5,145 nucleotides of DNA from positions 1 to 5,145 of the forward strand of contig JAEORM010000291.1 of assembly GCA_016840905.1 (NCBI GenBank), in the 5' to 3' direction. Shown here piece after piece: positions 1 to 5,145 of the stretch. Position 1 is the stretch's first letter; every line of letters starts with the position of its first letter. This DNA comes from Candidatus Gerdarchaeota archaeon (lineage in GTDB: Archaea; Asgardarchaeota; Heimdallarchaeia; JABLTI01). Position numbers and translations under genes: made by a program. The notes beneath the pieces were generated by a model that was given only the letters and a program-made list of their open reading frames with translations, ran no database searches and was not told where the DNA came from.

Positions 1-2
1 AT

Positions 3-1019
3 TTTAGTTTAAGTATCATTTTAATGTTAATAATTATTACACCATTAACTTTTGCTGGCAATATCTCAATGAATGTTGTTCCAAATTATCAAAAACAAGA
101 TTATGGATTAAAACCTGGAATGACTTTAGCAGTCAAAGGGAATGTCTTTTCAACTTATGATGTAAATGGTAATATTTCTACTGATTGGGAAAATGAGCTG
201 GATGAAGAAATAGCTTTTCTTAAGGAACTTCATGCAACCCATGTCAGATATGATATTCAATCACAGGGATTAGATAACGCCGAAACTATTTCAAAATTAA
301 ATTCAGGTCTGACTAAAATAACTGATGAAGGGATAGGTTTAATTCTGCAAGTTGCTAGCGGATATGTTTTTACTAAAAAAGAATTAATAAACACTATTTA
401 TGACGATGCAAAATTCATAGCTGAAACCTACAAACCAGAGTATATGATTATTTACAATGAAATTAATGGAGAACTTGGTACATATTTATCAGAATCAATT
501 GATTATTTTAATTGGTTGCCAGAAATTACCAATGTTACTTCTGAAATCAAAACATTAAGTCCAACTACAAAAGTTGTTACTACATTATTGGCATCTAAAG
601 ATGGCTATGATATCTTTAACGAATTACTAACAAATTCCACCCTTGATATTGATGTCGTTGGGATCGATTTCATTCCCGTACTATTTGGCTGGCGTCTAAA
701 CAATCTATTAGAATATGGTACTATTTATAAAAACACTACAACAACAAAATCTCTTTGGATTAGCGAAATAGGAATGGAATCATTCAATTTTGGTGAGGAT
801 GCTCAAGCTAAATTCTTAGGTAAAGTTCTTAGCAAAGCATCTTTAGCATCCGAAATGGATGTTGATGGTATCTGTATAATTAGTTTAATCGACAATATTG
901 GTATAACAATTGATCGTGGAATAACCAATCATCAAGGTTTAGTTTATTATAATGGTCATAAAAAGAAAGCCTTTGAAGCAGTTTCTTATGCTTTTGGCAC
1001 TATTTTAGGGGTAATTTAA
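3..1019 (+). CDS. Secreted clan GH-A-like (TIM-barrel) glycoside hydrolase, 5' end cut by window edge
   Basis: The frame is open to the left edge (first whole codon at 3). The first ATG is at 24, but the codons before it (FSLSIIL) continue the hydrophobic stretch, ATG 24 has no SD, and starting there gives a signal peptide without a basic n-region. The true start is therefore probably outside the window. Numbering from ATG 24, a hydrophobic segment ends near TFA-GN (residues 9-13), a plausible signal-peptidase site, so the protein is probably exported. The rest reads like a (beta/alpha)8 barrel: HVRYDI (73-78) on an early strand, IIYNEING (142-149) with N145-E146 in the usual acid/base position, VVGIDF (211-216), LWISEIG (244-250) with E248 in the usual nucleophile position, and GLVYYNGHKKKAF near the end. 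Both expected glutamates are present, so activity on a glycan is plausible. Family and substrate are not identified. Four N-X-S/T sequons (N50, N170, N204, N237) would allow N-glycosylation if the host is archaeal. No terminator follows the stop. Confidence 0.72.
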   Translation, partial: FSLSIILMLIIITPLTFAGNISMNVVPNYQKQDYGLKPGMTLAVKGNVFSTYDVNGNISTDWENELDEEIAFLKELHATHVRYDIQSQGLDNAETISKLNSGLTKITDEGIGLILQVASGYVFTKKELINTIYDDAKFIAETYKPEYMIIYNEINGELGTYLSESIDYFNWLPEITNVTSEIKTLSPTTKVVTTLLASKDGYDIFNELLTNSTLDIDVVGIDFIPVLFGWRLNNLLEYGTIYKNTTTTKSLWISEIGMESFNFGEDAQAKFLGKVLSKASLASEMDVDGICIISLIDNIGITIDRGITNHQGLVYYNGHKKKAFEAVSYAFGTILGVI

Positions 1020-1050
1020 TTAAATAGAAATAATAATCTTTGATTTAAAA

Positions 1051-1066
1051 ACATAAAGTATAAAAA
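1051..1066 (+). promoter_or_regulatory. TATA-like promoter of the GNAT gene
   Basis: The sequence AAAG-TATAAAAA (TATA-like part 1059-1066) resembles an archaeal BRE plus TATA box. Transcription would then start near 1088-1091, leaving a leader of about 50 nt before the TTG start at 1140. The same TATAAA could act as a bacterial -10, but no good -35 lies at the proper distance. The region is AT-rich, so chance matches are likely. Confidence 0.35.
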
Positions 1067-1111
1067 GACGTTAGAATTAGAGCAAACGTTAAATGTTAAG
1101 ATAATTTAGTA

Positions 1112-1131
1112 TTCAGCTGAAAGCTGGAGGG
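1112..1131 (+). promoter_or_regulatory. Strong Shine-Dalgarno inside a small hairpin, sets the TTG start
   Basis: GGAGGG at 1126-1131 lies 8 nt before TTG at 1140. An in-frame TAA at 1137-1139 directly precedes that TTG, so the frame cannot begin earlier. The next in-frame ATG (1197) is too far from this SD. TTCAGCT (1112-1118) can pair with AGCTGGA (1122-1128) through 7 bp including one G-U pair, around a GAA loop, which would cover the first half of the SD. A competing pairing, AAGCT (1121-1125) with AGCTT (1143-1147), would place the SD in an open loop. The SD is clear; a regulatory role for the pairings is inference. Confidence 0.6.
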
Positions 1132-1139
1132 TTCTATAA

Positions 1140-1697
1140 TTGAGCTTCCGTGAACGCAGATATAAAACATCAACCGAGAAAGAAATAAAAATTAGAATGT
1201 TAGATTGGACTGACCTAAATGGAATTACTAAATTTCATGGTGAGTTATATGATAGCAATTATTTTGATTCACCACCTAATACTACTTTAGAAGTGCGGTA
1301 TGTATTAAGAAATCTCGAAGCACGAGAATTAGCTGGTGGTTTAAGCTTAGTAGCAGAACATCAAAAAGAGATTATCGCTGAAGCAACGCTTGAAACAAGT
1401 ATTTTCGGTATTCCAGTACAAAAACACATAGGGAAAATATGGTTGGTCGTTCTTCCCGAATGGAGAAGATTAGGTATTGGTACCGAATTAATTACTGCTT
1501 TAGAACATTATGCTATCCGTAATGGTATCCTAACCTTATGGACTCATTTTGAACGTGATTGTGAAGTAGAAGAAAAATTCTACTGTGAAAAACACAAGTA
1601 CGTTAAAACAGGTCTTGTAAAGAAAGCATTGCTTAAACAAAACAAACCTAAAGATCATCTAATTGTTCAAAAGGAACTTCCTAGAGAAGGAATATAA
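1140..1697 (+). CDS. GNAT-family N-acetyltransferase, TTG start
   Basis: The 185-residue product has the usual length for a single-domain GNAT enzyme, which moves an acetyl group from acetyl-CoA to an amine. The key acetyl-CoA-binding motif A is clear: a beta strand IWLVVLPEW (100-108) followed by RRLGIG (109-114), matching R/Q-x-x-G-x-G/A, and a helix TELITALEHYAIRNG (115-129). LTLWTHF (131-137) fits the following strand, and EKFYCEKHKYVKTG (145-158) fits the C-terminal motif in which a Tyr often acts as general acid; Y148 and Y154 are candidates. The N-terminal part (residues 18-95) should form the substrate side and gives no clue to the acceptor, which could be a small molecule or a protein N-terminus or lysine. 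No signal peptide or membrane segment is present, so it is cytoplasmic. The TTG start is fixed by GGAGGG 8 nt upstream and a stop codon directly before it. It appears to be transcribed alone, with a TATA-like box upstream and a hairpin terminator downstream. Confidence 0.9.
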   Translation: MSFRERRYKTSTEKEIKIRMLDWTDLNGITKFHGELYDSNYFDSPPNTTLEVRYVLRNLEARELAGGLSLVAEHQKEIIAEATLETSIFGIPVQKHIGKIWLVVLPEWRRLGIGTELITALEHYAIRNGILTLWTHFERDCEVEEKFYCEKHKYVKTGLVKKALLKQNKPKDHLIVQKELPREGI

Positions 1698-1707
1698 CCG
1701 TAATTTT

Positions 1708-1760
1708 TGAGTTGTTATCCAACAACTCACTATTCTTCTTTTCTTATCATTTTATTCTTT
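1708..1760 (+). terminator. Hairpin terminator after the GNAT gene
   Basis: TGAGTTGTT (1708-1716) and AACAACTCA (1721-1729) form a perfect 9-bp stem around an ATCC loop, starting 11 nt after the stop codon. A pyrimidine-rich, T-dominated stretch follows (1731-1760), interrupted by C and A, so this is not a textbook uninterrupted U-tract. In bacteria it would act as an intrinsic terminator; in archaea the T-rich stretch alone could suffice. The stem is only moderately G+C-rich. Confidence 0.6.
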
Positions 1761-1764
1761 TACA

Positions 1765-1792
1765 GTGATATAATAAGAGATAAAAAGAGATA
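1765..1792 (+). promoter_or_regulatory. Candidate promoter of the glycosyltransferase gene, with 10-bp-spaced direct repeat
   Basis: TATAATA at 1769-1775 could serve as an archaeal TATA box or a bacterial -10 (exact TATAAT at 1769-1774), though no good -35 is seen. Directly downstream, AAGAGATA occurs twice (1775-1782 and 1785-1792), offset by 10 bp, one helical turn. The promoter must lie between the terminator and the start at 1833, which makes this the best candidate. An operator role for the repeat is a guess. Confidence 0.35.
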
Positions 1793-1819
1793 CCGTGGAG
1801 AAATGAGCTCATTATGATT

Positions 1820-1825
1820 AGGTGA
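1820..1825 (+). promoter_or_regulatory. Shine-Dalgarno of the glycosyltransferase gene
   Basis: AGGTGA matches part of the consensus GGAGGTGA and ends 7 nt before ATG 1833. This decides the start in favour of 1833 over the two out-of-frame ATGs at 1803 and 1814, which open only four- and three-codon frames. Confidence 0.65.
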
Positions 1826-1832
1826 AAATAGA

Positions 1833-3326
1833 ATGACTTCTACTGGTTCAACAAAATCAAAAATCGCTGTAATTACATTAATCCAAGAAGGAGCTGCAAA
1901 GATAGGTGGAGAACATGCAATGCTTTTCCCATATGTCGAACAAGTGATTAAAGCAGCTAAAACTGTTGGAGATAATTTAGAAATCATTCCTTATGTTATT
2001 AGTCCCCGACCAAAGAAAATTGAGTTATTACCTCAAGTAGAAAAACTCAAAGAATCAATGGCTGAAACAAATGAAGGAAAAATGATTCTTGTTTCAAATG
2101 GAGCTGCAACACCATATGCTGATCCCTGGAATTGGGAAAGATATGGTTACGAAGCAAACAAAGCAATATTACGAATCTACAAAGAACGAGGTCTTTCAGG
2201 AATTATAATAATGGCACATGGTTTTGCTAGTATTCCAGCAATTTTAGATATGAAAACTTCACAAGATAATGGAGAATATGGTAGTATCCCAATATCTTAT
2301 TATTACATTACTCATTCTTCCTTTGAAGAACACAAAGATAATCGCGTTCAAAGAAGGTTGCTAGAACGAGAAATTCAGAATCATGCAAAAATGATTGCTA
2401 TTAGTCCTTATATGGCAAATCATCTCGAGCAAATTGGGATGGTTAAAAGTAGCGAAAATGCAATCCCACTTTATAATGCTTTGCCTGAAAATGGTTGGTT
2501 TTCAATTAAAGTACCAACTGAAGTAATAACAGAAATGGTAAATGAACGCAATGAAAAAATCAATCAAGGACCATTTTATGGGGTACAATTACCTCTAGAT
2601 GAAATAAAAACAGGTAAAAAAGAATTAGTATTGTACTTTGGTAGAGCTCAAACCTATGTGAAAGGAACAGATGCTGTTATTGCTTGTGCAAAAAATGATT
2701 CAAAAAGACATTACCTATTAATTTGCAGTGGTTCTGTTGATGAATTAAAATGGCATCAAAAGCTTCTAACAAATACCATCAATGTTACCCTCTCATGGGA
2801 GCATAATTCAAAATTTGTTTTAGGAACAGTTCAATTGACAGAAAGCCATCCTCAAGCTAGAATATATGCTCTATTCTTATCACGTAAAGAACCAATGGGT
2901 TTAGTAAGCAGAGAAGTTATTTTAATGCAAGATAATGGTTCAGTATTGCCAATTGTTTCAGGAAATTGTGGATTTGATGATAAATGGCAAGAAGAATATA
3001 GTTTTGTAGTAACAAATCCTAGTTTTTGTGAAGACGATCTTCAAAAGTCAAAGGAAAATTGTAGTTTAACTTTTGGCAATGATATTTTTATCCATGATGG
3101 TTGTATCAAAAATACTTTGGAAGCTTTAGATAAATTAAGTTCAATGTCATTAGATGAATTACGTAAAAGAGTTGCTGAATACAAACAAGCAATCAAACAA
3201 AACTATTCACAAAACAGATACTGGTCATTCTATTTAGAAGCAATTGCTAAGAATTTACCTGAATATCAAAAACTTGTTGATGAGAAAATTCTCGAAAATA
3301 AACTACAAAAAGTGCCAAATGTTTAG
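1833..3326 (+). CDS. GT-B fold glycosyltransferase, GT4/glycogen-synthase-like
   Basis: The 497-residue protein has the marks of a retaining GT-B enzyme, which transfers a sugar from a nucleotide-sugar. N-terminal domain: strand KIAVITLI (10-17), then a glycine pair and helix KIGGEHAMLFPYV (23-35) as in glycogen/sucrose synthases; MAHGFAS (127-133) with H129; YYITHSSFEEH (157-167), like the 'HS..E' strand of the family; and AISPYMANHL (189-198), the usual 'vS..m...l' segment before the domain linker. C-terminal domain: LVLYFGRAQTYVKGTD (265-280), with R271 and K277-G278 in the nucleotide-phosphate-binding positions; then LSRKEPMGLVSREV (349-362), which contains the E-x7-E pair E353 and E361. 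All key positions I can place are present, so it is probably active. Donor and acceptor are unknown. It is longer than many GT4 enzymes (350-420), with long connecting stretches at 60-120, 215-262 and 380-425. No membrane segment or signal is seen. It has its own SD, promoter and terminator. Glycogen, trehalose-like or cell-surface glycan synthesis are all possible. Confidence 0.82.
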   Translation: MTSTGSTKSKIAVITLIQEGAAKIGGEHAMLFPYVEQVIKAAKTVGDNLEIIPYVISPRPKKIELLPQVEKLKESMAETNEGKMILVSNGAATPYADPWNWERYGYEANKAILRIYKERGLSGIIIMAHGFASIPAILDMKTSQDNGEYGSIPISYYYITHSSFEEHKDNRVQRRLLEREIQNHAKMIAISPYMANHLEQIGMVKSSENAIPLYNALPENGWFSIKVPTEVITEMVNERNEKINQGPFYGVQLPLDEIKTGKKELVLYFGRAQTYVKGTDAVIACAKNDSKRHYLLICSGSVDELKWHQKLLTNTINVTLSWEHNSKFVLGTVQLTESHPQARIYALFLSRKEPMGLVSREVILMQDNGSVLPIVSGNCGFDDKWQEEYSFVVTNPSFCEDDLQKSKENCSLTFGNDIFIHDGCIKNTLEALDKLSSMSLDELRKRVAEYKQAIKQNYSQNRYWSFYLEAIAKNLPEYQKLVDEKILENKLQKVPNV

Positions 3327-3347
3327 CACTTCTTTTTTTTCTTTTTT
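3310..3347 (+). terminator. Hairpin plus T-tract terminator overlapping the glycosyltransferase stop
   Basis: AAGTGC (3310-3315) pairs with GCACTT (3326-3331) around a 10-nt loop, followed by TCTTTTTTTT and CTTTTTT (3331-3347). The TAG stop (3324-3326) lies in the loop and the first base of the 3' arm, so the last codons encode half of the terminator. The long T-tract would terminate transcription in bacteria (with the hairpin) or archaea (by itself). Confidence 0.75.
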
Positions 3348-3384
3348 ATTGTATCAAATTGCTGATAGGCATAGATTTATTTTC

Positions 3385-3408
3385 TAATTGAAAAATCCAA
3401 TTAAATTG
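3385..3408. repeat. AATTG/CAATT inverted repeats before the sensor promoter
   Basis: TAATTG (3385-3390) and CAATTA (3398-3403) form a 6-bp inverted repeat with a 7-nt spacer. The second arm also pairs with AATTG at 3404-3408 (CAATT-A-AATTG), giving three half-sites that run into the -35-like element. They could be an operator for the sensor gene. In such AT-rich DNA chance is a real alternative. Confidence 0.25.
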
Positions 3409-3434
3409 ACAGAAATAGATGAAATAATTATAGT
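3406..3434 (+). promoter_or_regulatory. Sigma70-like promoter of the sensor gene
   Basis: TTGACA (3406-3411) is an exact -35 consensus, and TATAGT (3429-3434) matches 5 of 6 bases of the -10, with the optimal 17-bp spacer. Transcription would start near 3441, leaving a leader of about 47 nt before ATG 3488. If the host is archaeal, the AT-rich segment around 3428-3441 could instead hold the TATA box and the -35 match would be chance. Confidence 0.45.
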
Positions 3435-3475
3435 TTAATTTCAAACTTACAATATTCCATATCATTAGATTCGTT

Positions 3476-3480
3476 GAGGT
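3476..3480 (+). promoter_or_regulatory. Shine-Dalgarno of the sensor gene
   Basis: GAGGT ends 7 nt before ATG 3488, the same spacing as for the glycosyltransferase gene, and fixes this start. Confidence 0.6.
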
Positions 3481-3487
3481 TTATCAA

Positions 3488-5145
3488 ATGGACAAAACTG
3501 AAAAATCAGAATCAGATACCATTGAGAAAAATACTGAATCTTCTCAATCTTTAAAAGATTCAAAAACCAAACCTGACGAACTAGCTGATTTTCAAAAGCG
3601 ACTAATTGATAGTGAAATGAGAGCTTTAGGACTTTTTGAATTAACAAATGATGCTATTTTCATGATTGATTTGGCTGGTATTTATATAGATGTTAATCAA
3701 AGAGCAGCTGAATTACTTGGTTATAACAGACATGATATTATAGGTAAGCCTATGATAGATTTTATTGTCGAAGAGGAAAAAGAAAGTTCAAAACAAAAAT
3801 TGAGTGATCTTTTAGCAGGTAGGATACTACCAATCTATATGAGACGCTTTAAAAGACGGGATGGAACAACTTTTCCTGCTGAGATAAACGCAGCTATAGT
3901 TCAAGATGAAAATGGAAATGCTCTTTATATTCAAAGTGCTGTTCGTGATATAAGTGAACGAATTGAGGCTGAAGATCGATTAGATAGAGAAAGAAAGGCT
4001 TATCACTTAATTGCTGAAGCATCTATTTATTCAATTAACATTAAAGATTTATGTCAAAGAATTGCAGAAGGAATCACTTATTTATTAGGATTTGATGCAT
4101 CATCTATACGATTATATGATCCCGATACTCGCTTGTTGATTCCCTATGCTCATATTGATAATGTAAAAGGAGGAGATGCTCTCGAATTATTGCCCCACTC
4201 AATTGACAGCCCAACACATGTATTTGCTTTAGCTGCAAGAATTAAGCGTGCTTTAGTAGCACCAAAATTCGAGGATAGATCACTACTTGCTCCTTACCAA
4301 GAAAGTATGTCAAAATTAGGTATTACTGGATTAATTACTTGGCCTATACTTGCTGGTGATAATGATTTACTAGGGGTTTTTCAATTAATATCTTATAAGC
4401 AAAAAGATATTCCCGATGAATATATGATTTTCTTCGAAACAATTGCTAGATTACTAACTGTTGCTATTGAACGAAAACGAGCAGATGATGCCCTAAAAGA
4501 AAGTGAGGAAAAATATCGTTCATTTGCTCAAAATTTCCAAGGAATTGCTTATCGTATGAAAGCTGATTGGACACCTATCTTTTTCAATGGTGCGGTGAAA
4601 GAAATAACAGGTTATACCGAGGAAGCATTTGTTACATGGAATCCTCAGTGGGGTTCAATAATCCATCCTGATGATAAGAAAAGAGTAGAGGATTTAGAAA
4701 AATATCTTCAAACAGTTCCTGGCTTCATTTTTGAAAGTGAATATCGTATAATTAGAAAAGACAATCAGGTCCGTTGGGTTTATGACATTAGTCAAAATAT
4801 CTGCAATGAGAATAATGAACCAATCTATGTGCAAGGAGCTATCTATGATATTTCTGAAAGAAAACGAAATGAAGCTATGCAAGAATTACATCATAGTTTG
4901 GGTATTTCATTAGGTTCAATAAGTGATTTAAAACAAGCTTTTACAATTGTACTTAATTCAATTTGTTCTATTGAAACAATAGAATTAGGTTGCATTCATT
5001 TAGTAAACAGCGAAACAGGCTTTTTAGATGTAGTAGCTAATCATGGATTAAATAATAAATTTATAGAAAAAATATCTCTTTATGAATCAAATTCAGCTTT
5101 CACTCGAGCAATAATGACTGGGAAACCTGTTTATAGTGATTACAA
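3488..5145 (+). CDS. Multidomain PAS-GAF-PAS-GAF sensor protein, probable histidine kinase, 3' end cut by window edge
   Basis: The frame is open from ATG 3488 to the window edge (552 codons plus 2 nt) with no stop, so the C-terminus is missing. Residues 1-40 are a charged, Ser/Lys/Glu/Asp-rich tail, probably disordered. PAS 1 spans about 44-160: NDAIFMIDLAG, NQRAAELLGY, then RRDGTTFPAEI and the closing VRDISER of a PAC motif. A helical linker (156-175) leads to GAF 1 (about 176-330), with strand SSIRLYDP (205-212), ITWPILAGDNDLLGVFQL (283-300) and a closing helix ending AIERKRADDAL. PAS 2 (about 339-462) is of the PAS_3 type: ITGYTEEAF, IIHPDD (391-396), VRWVYD (428-433) and AIYDISERKR. GAF 2 begins near 465 and is cut. 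No signal peptide or membrane span is seen, so it should sense a cytoplasmic ligand or redox/light cue; no cofactor-binding residue can be named. Such arrays usually end in HisKA/HATPase_c domains, but that part is not visible; a diguanylate cyclase or other output is possible. The promoter and SD are its own. Confidence 0.88.
   Translation, partial: MDKTEKSESDTIEKNTESSQSLKDSKTKPDELADFQKRLIDSEMRALGLFELTNDAIFMIDLAGIYIDVNQRAAELLGYNRHDIIGKPMIDFIVEEEKESSKQKLSDLLAGRILPIYMRRFKRRDGTTFPAEINAAIVQDENGNALYIQSAVRDISERIEAEDRLDRERKAYHLIAEASIYSINIKDLCQRIAEGITYLLGFDASSIRLYDPDTRLLIPYAHIDNVKGGDALELLPHSIDSPTHVFALAARIKRALVAPKFEDRSLLAPYQESMSKLGITGLITWPILAGDNDLLGVFQLISYKQKDIPDEYMIFFETIARLLTVAIERKRADDALKESEEKYRSFAQNFQGIAYRMKADWTPIFFNGAVKEITGYTEEAFVTWNPQWGSIIHPDDKKRVEDLEKYLQTVPGFIFESEYRIIRKDNQVRWVYDISQNICNENNEPIYVQGAIYDISERKRNEAMQELHHSLGISLGSISDLKQAFTIVLNSICSIETIELGCIHLVNSETGFLDVVANHGLNNKFIEKISLYESNSAFTRAIMTGKPVYSDY

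Noticed and set aside
1068..1099. Repeated GTTAG/GTTAA words and the palindrome AACGTT in the GNAT leader
   Set aside because: The words are 5 to 6 bases long in AT-rich DNA with irregular spacing; no stem or regular array forms.
1803..1825. Two tiny overlapping frames (ATG 1803, four codons; ATG 1814, three codons) before the glycosyltransferase start, suggestive of a leader peptide
   Set aside because: The GGAG before the first lies only 2 nt from its ATG, the second has no SD, and the peptides have no regulatory codon run. Probably chance.
1760..1987. Minus-strand open frame of 75 codons
   Set aside because: It lies largely opposite the start of the glycosyltransferase gene, has no recognisable domain, and would overlap that gene's promoter and SD. 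It is an antisense shadow.
3465..3647. Minus-strand open frame of 60 codons
   Set aside because: It is opposite the well-supported sensor gene start and its low-complexity N-terminal tail; the product shows no family features.
4694..4882. Minus-strand open frame of 62 codons
   Set aside because: It lies wholly within the PAS 2 coding region of the sensor gene on the other strand, where the sense frame carries clear domain motifs.
3..5145. A single operon or glycan-processing cluster covering all four genes
   Set aside because: Gaps of 120 to 161 bp with separate promoter and terminator signals between the later genes argue against one transcript, and the GNAT and sensor genes have no evident glycan role.

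Overview
This is a strongly AT-rich prokaryotic window (roughly one third G+C by eye). It holds four genes on the + strand, each apparently its own transcription unit: a cut-off secreted glycosidase-like protein, a GNAT acetyltransferase, a GT-B glycosyltransferase and a large PAS/GAF sensor protein that runs off the right edge. No tRNA, rRNA, insertion sequence, CRISPR array or minus-strand gene is supported.

Organism: the low G+C, the cytoplasmic PAS/GAF sensor, and a BRE/TATA-like element before the GNAT gene would fit an archaeon, possibly an Asgard (Heimdall-like) lineage. Hairpin-plus-T-tract terminators and a near-perfect TTGACA-17-TATAGT element before the sensor gene would fit a low-G+C bacterium equally well. 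I do not resolve this; all taxonomic statements are low confidence. The three visible start codons all have Shine-Dalgarno matches to parts of GGAGGTGA, 7 to 8 nt upstream, so leadered, SD-driven translation is the rule here.

Layout: 3-1019 is a secreted TIM-barrel glycosidase-like protein whose signal peptide is cut by the left edge. 1020-1139 is a leader with a TATA-like box and a hairpin that covers part of the SD. 1140-1697 is a GNAT acetyltransferase starting at TTG. 1698-1832 holds a 9-bp terminator hairpin with a pyrimidine-rich tail, then a promoter. 1833-3326 is a GT4-like glycosyltransferase whose stop codon lies inside its terminator hairpin. 3327-3487 holds the T-tract, AATTG/CAATT repeats and a promoter. 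3488-5145 is a PAS-GAF-PAS-GAF sensor, open at the right edge, probably the input half of a histidine kinase.

Working together: one gene probably cleaves or binds glycans outside the cell and another probably builds a glycan or glycoconjugate inside it. Separate promoters and terminators give no operon evidence linking them, so a shared pathway is only a possibility. I see no convincing undescribed multi-gene system.
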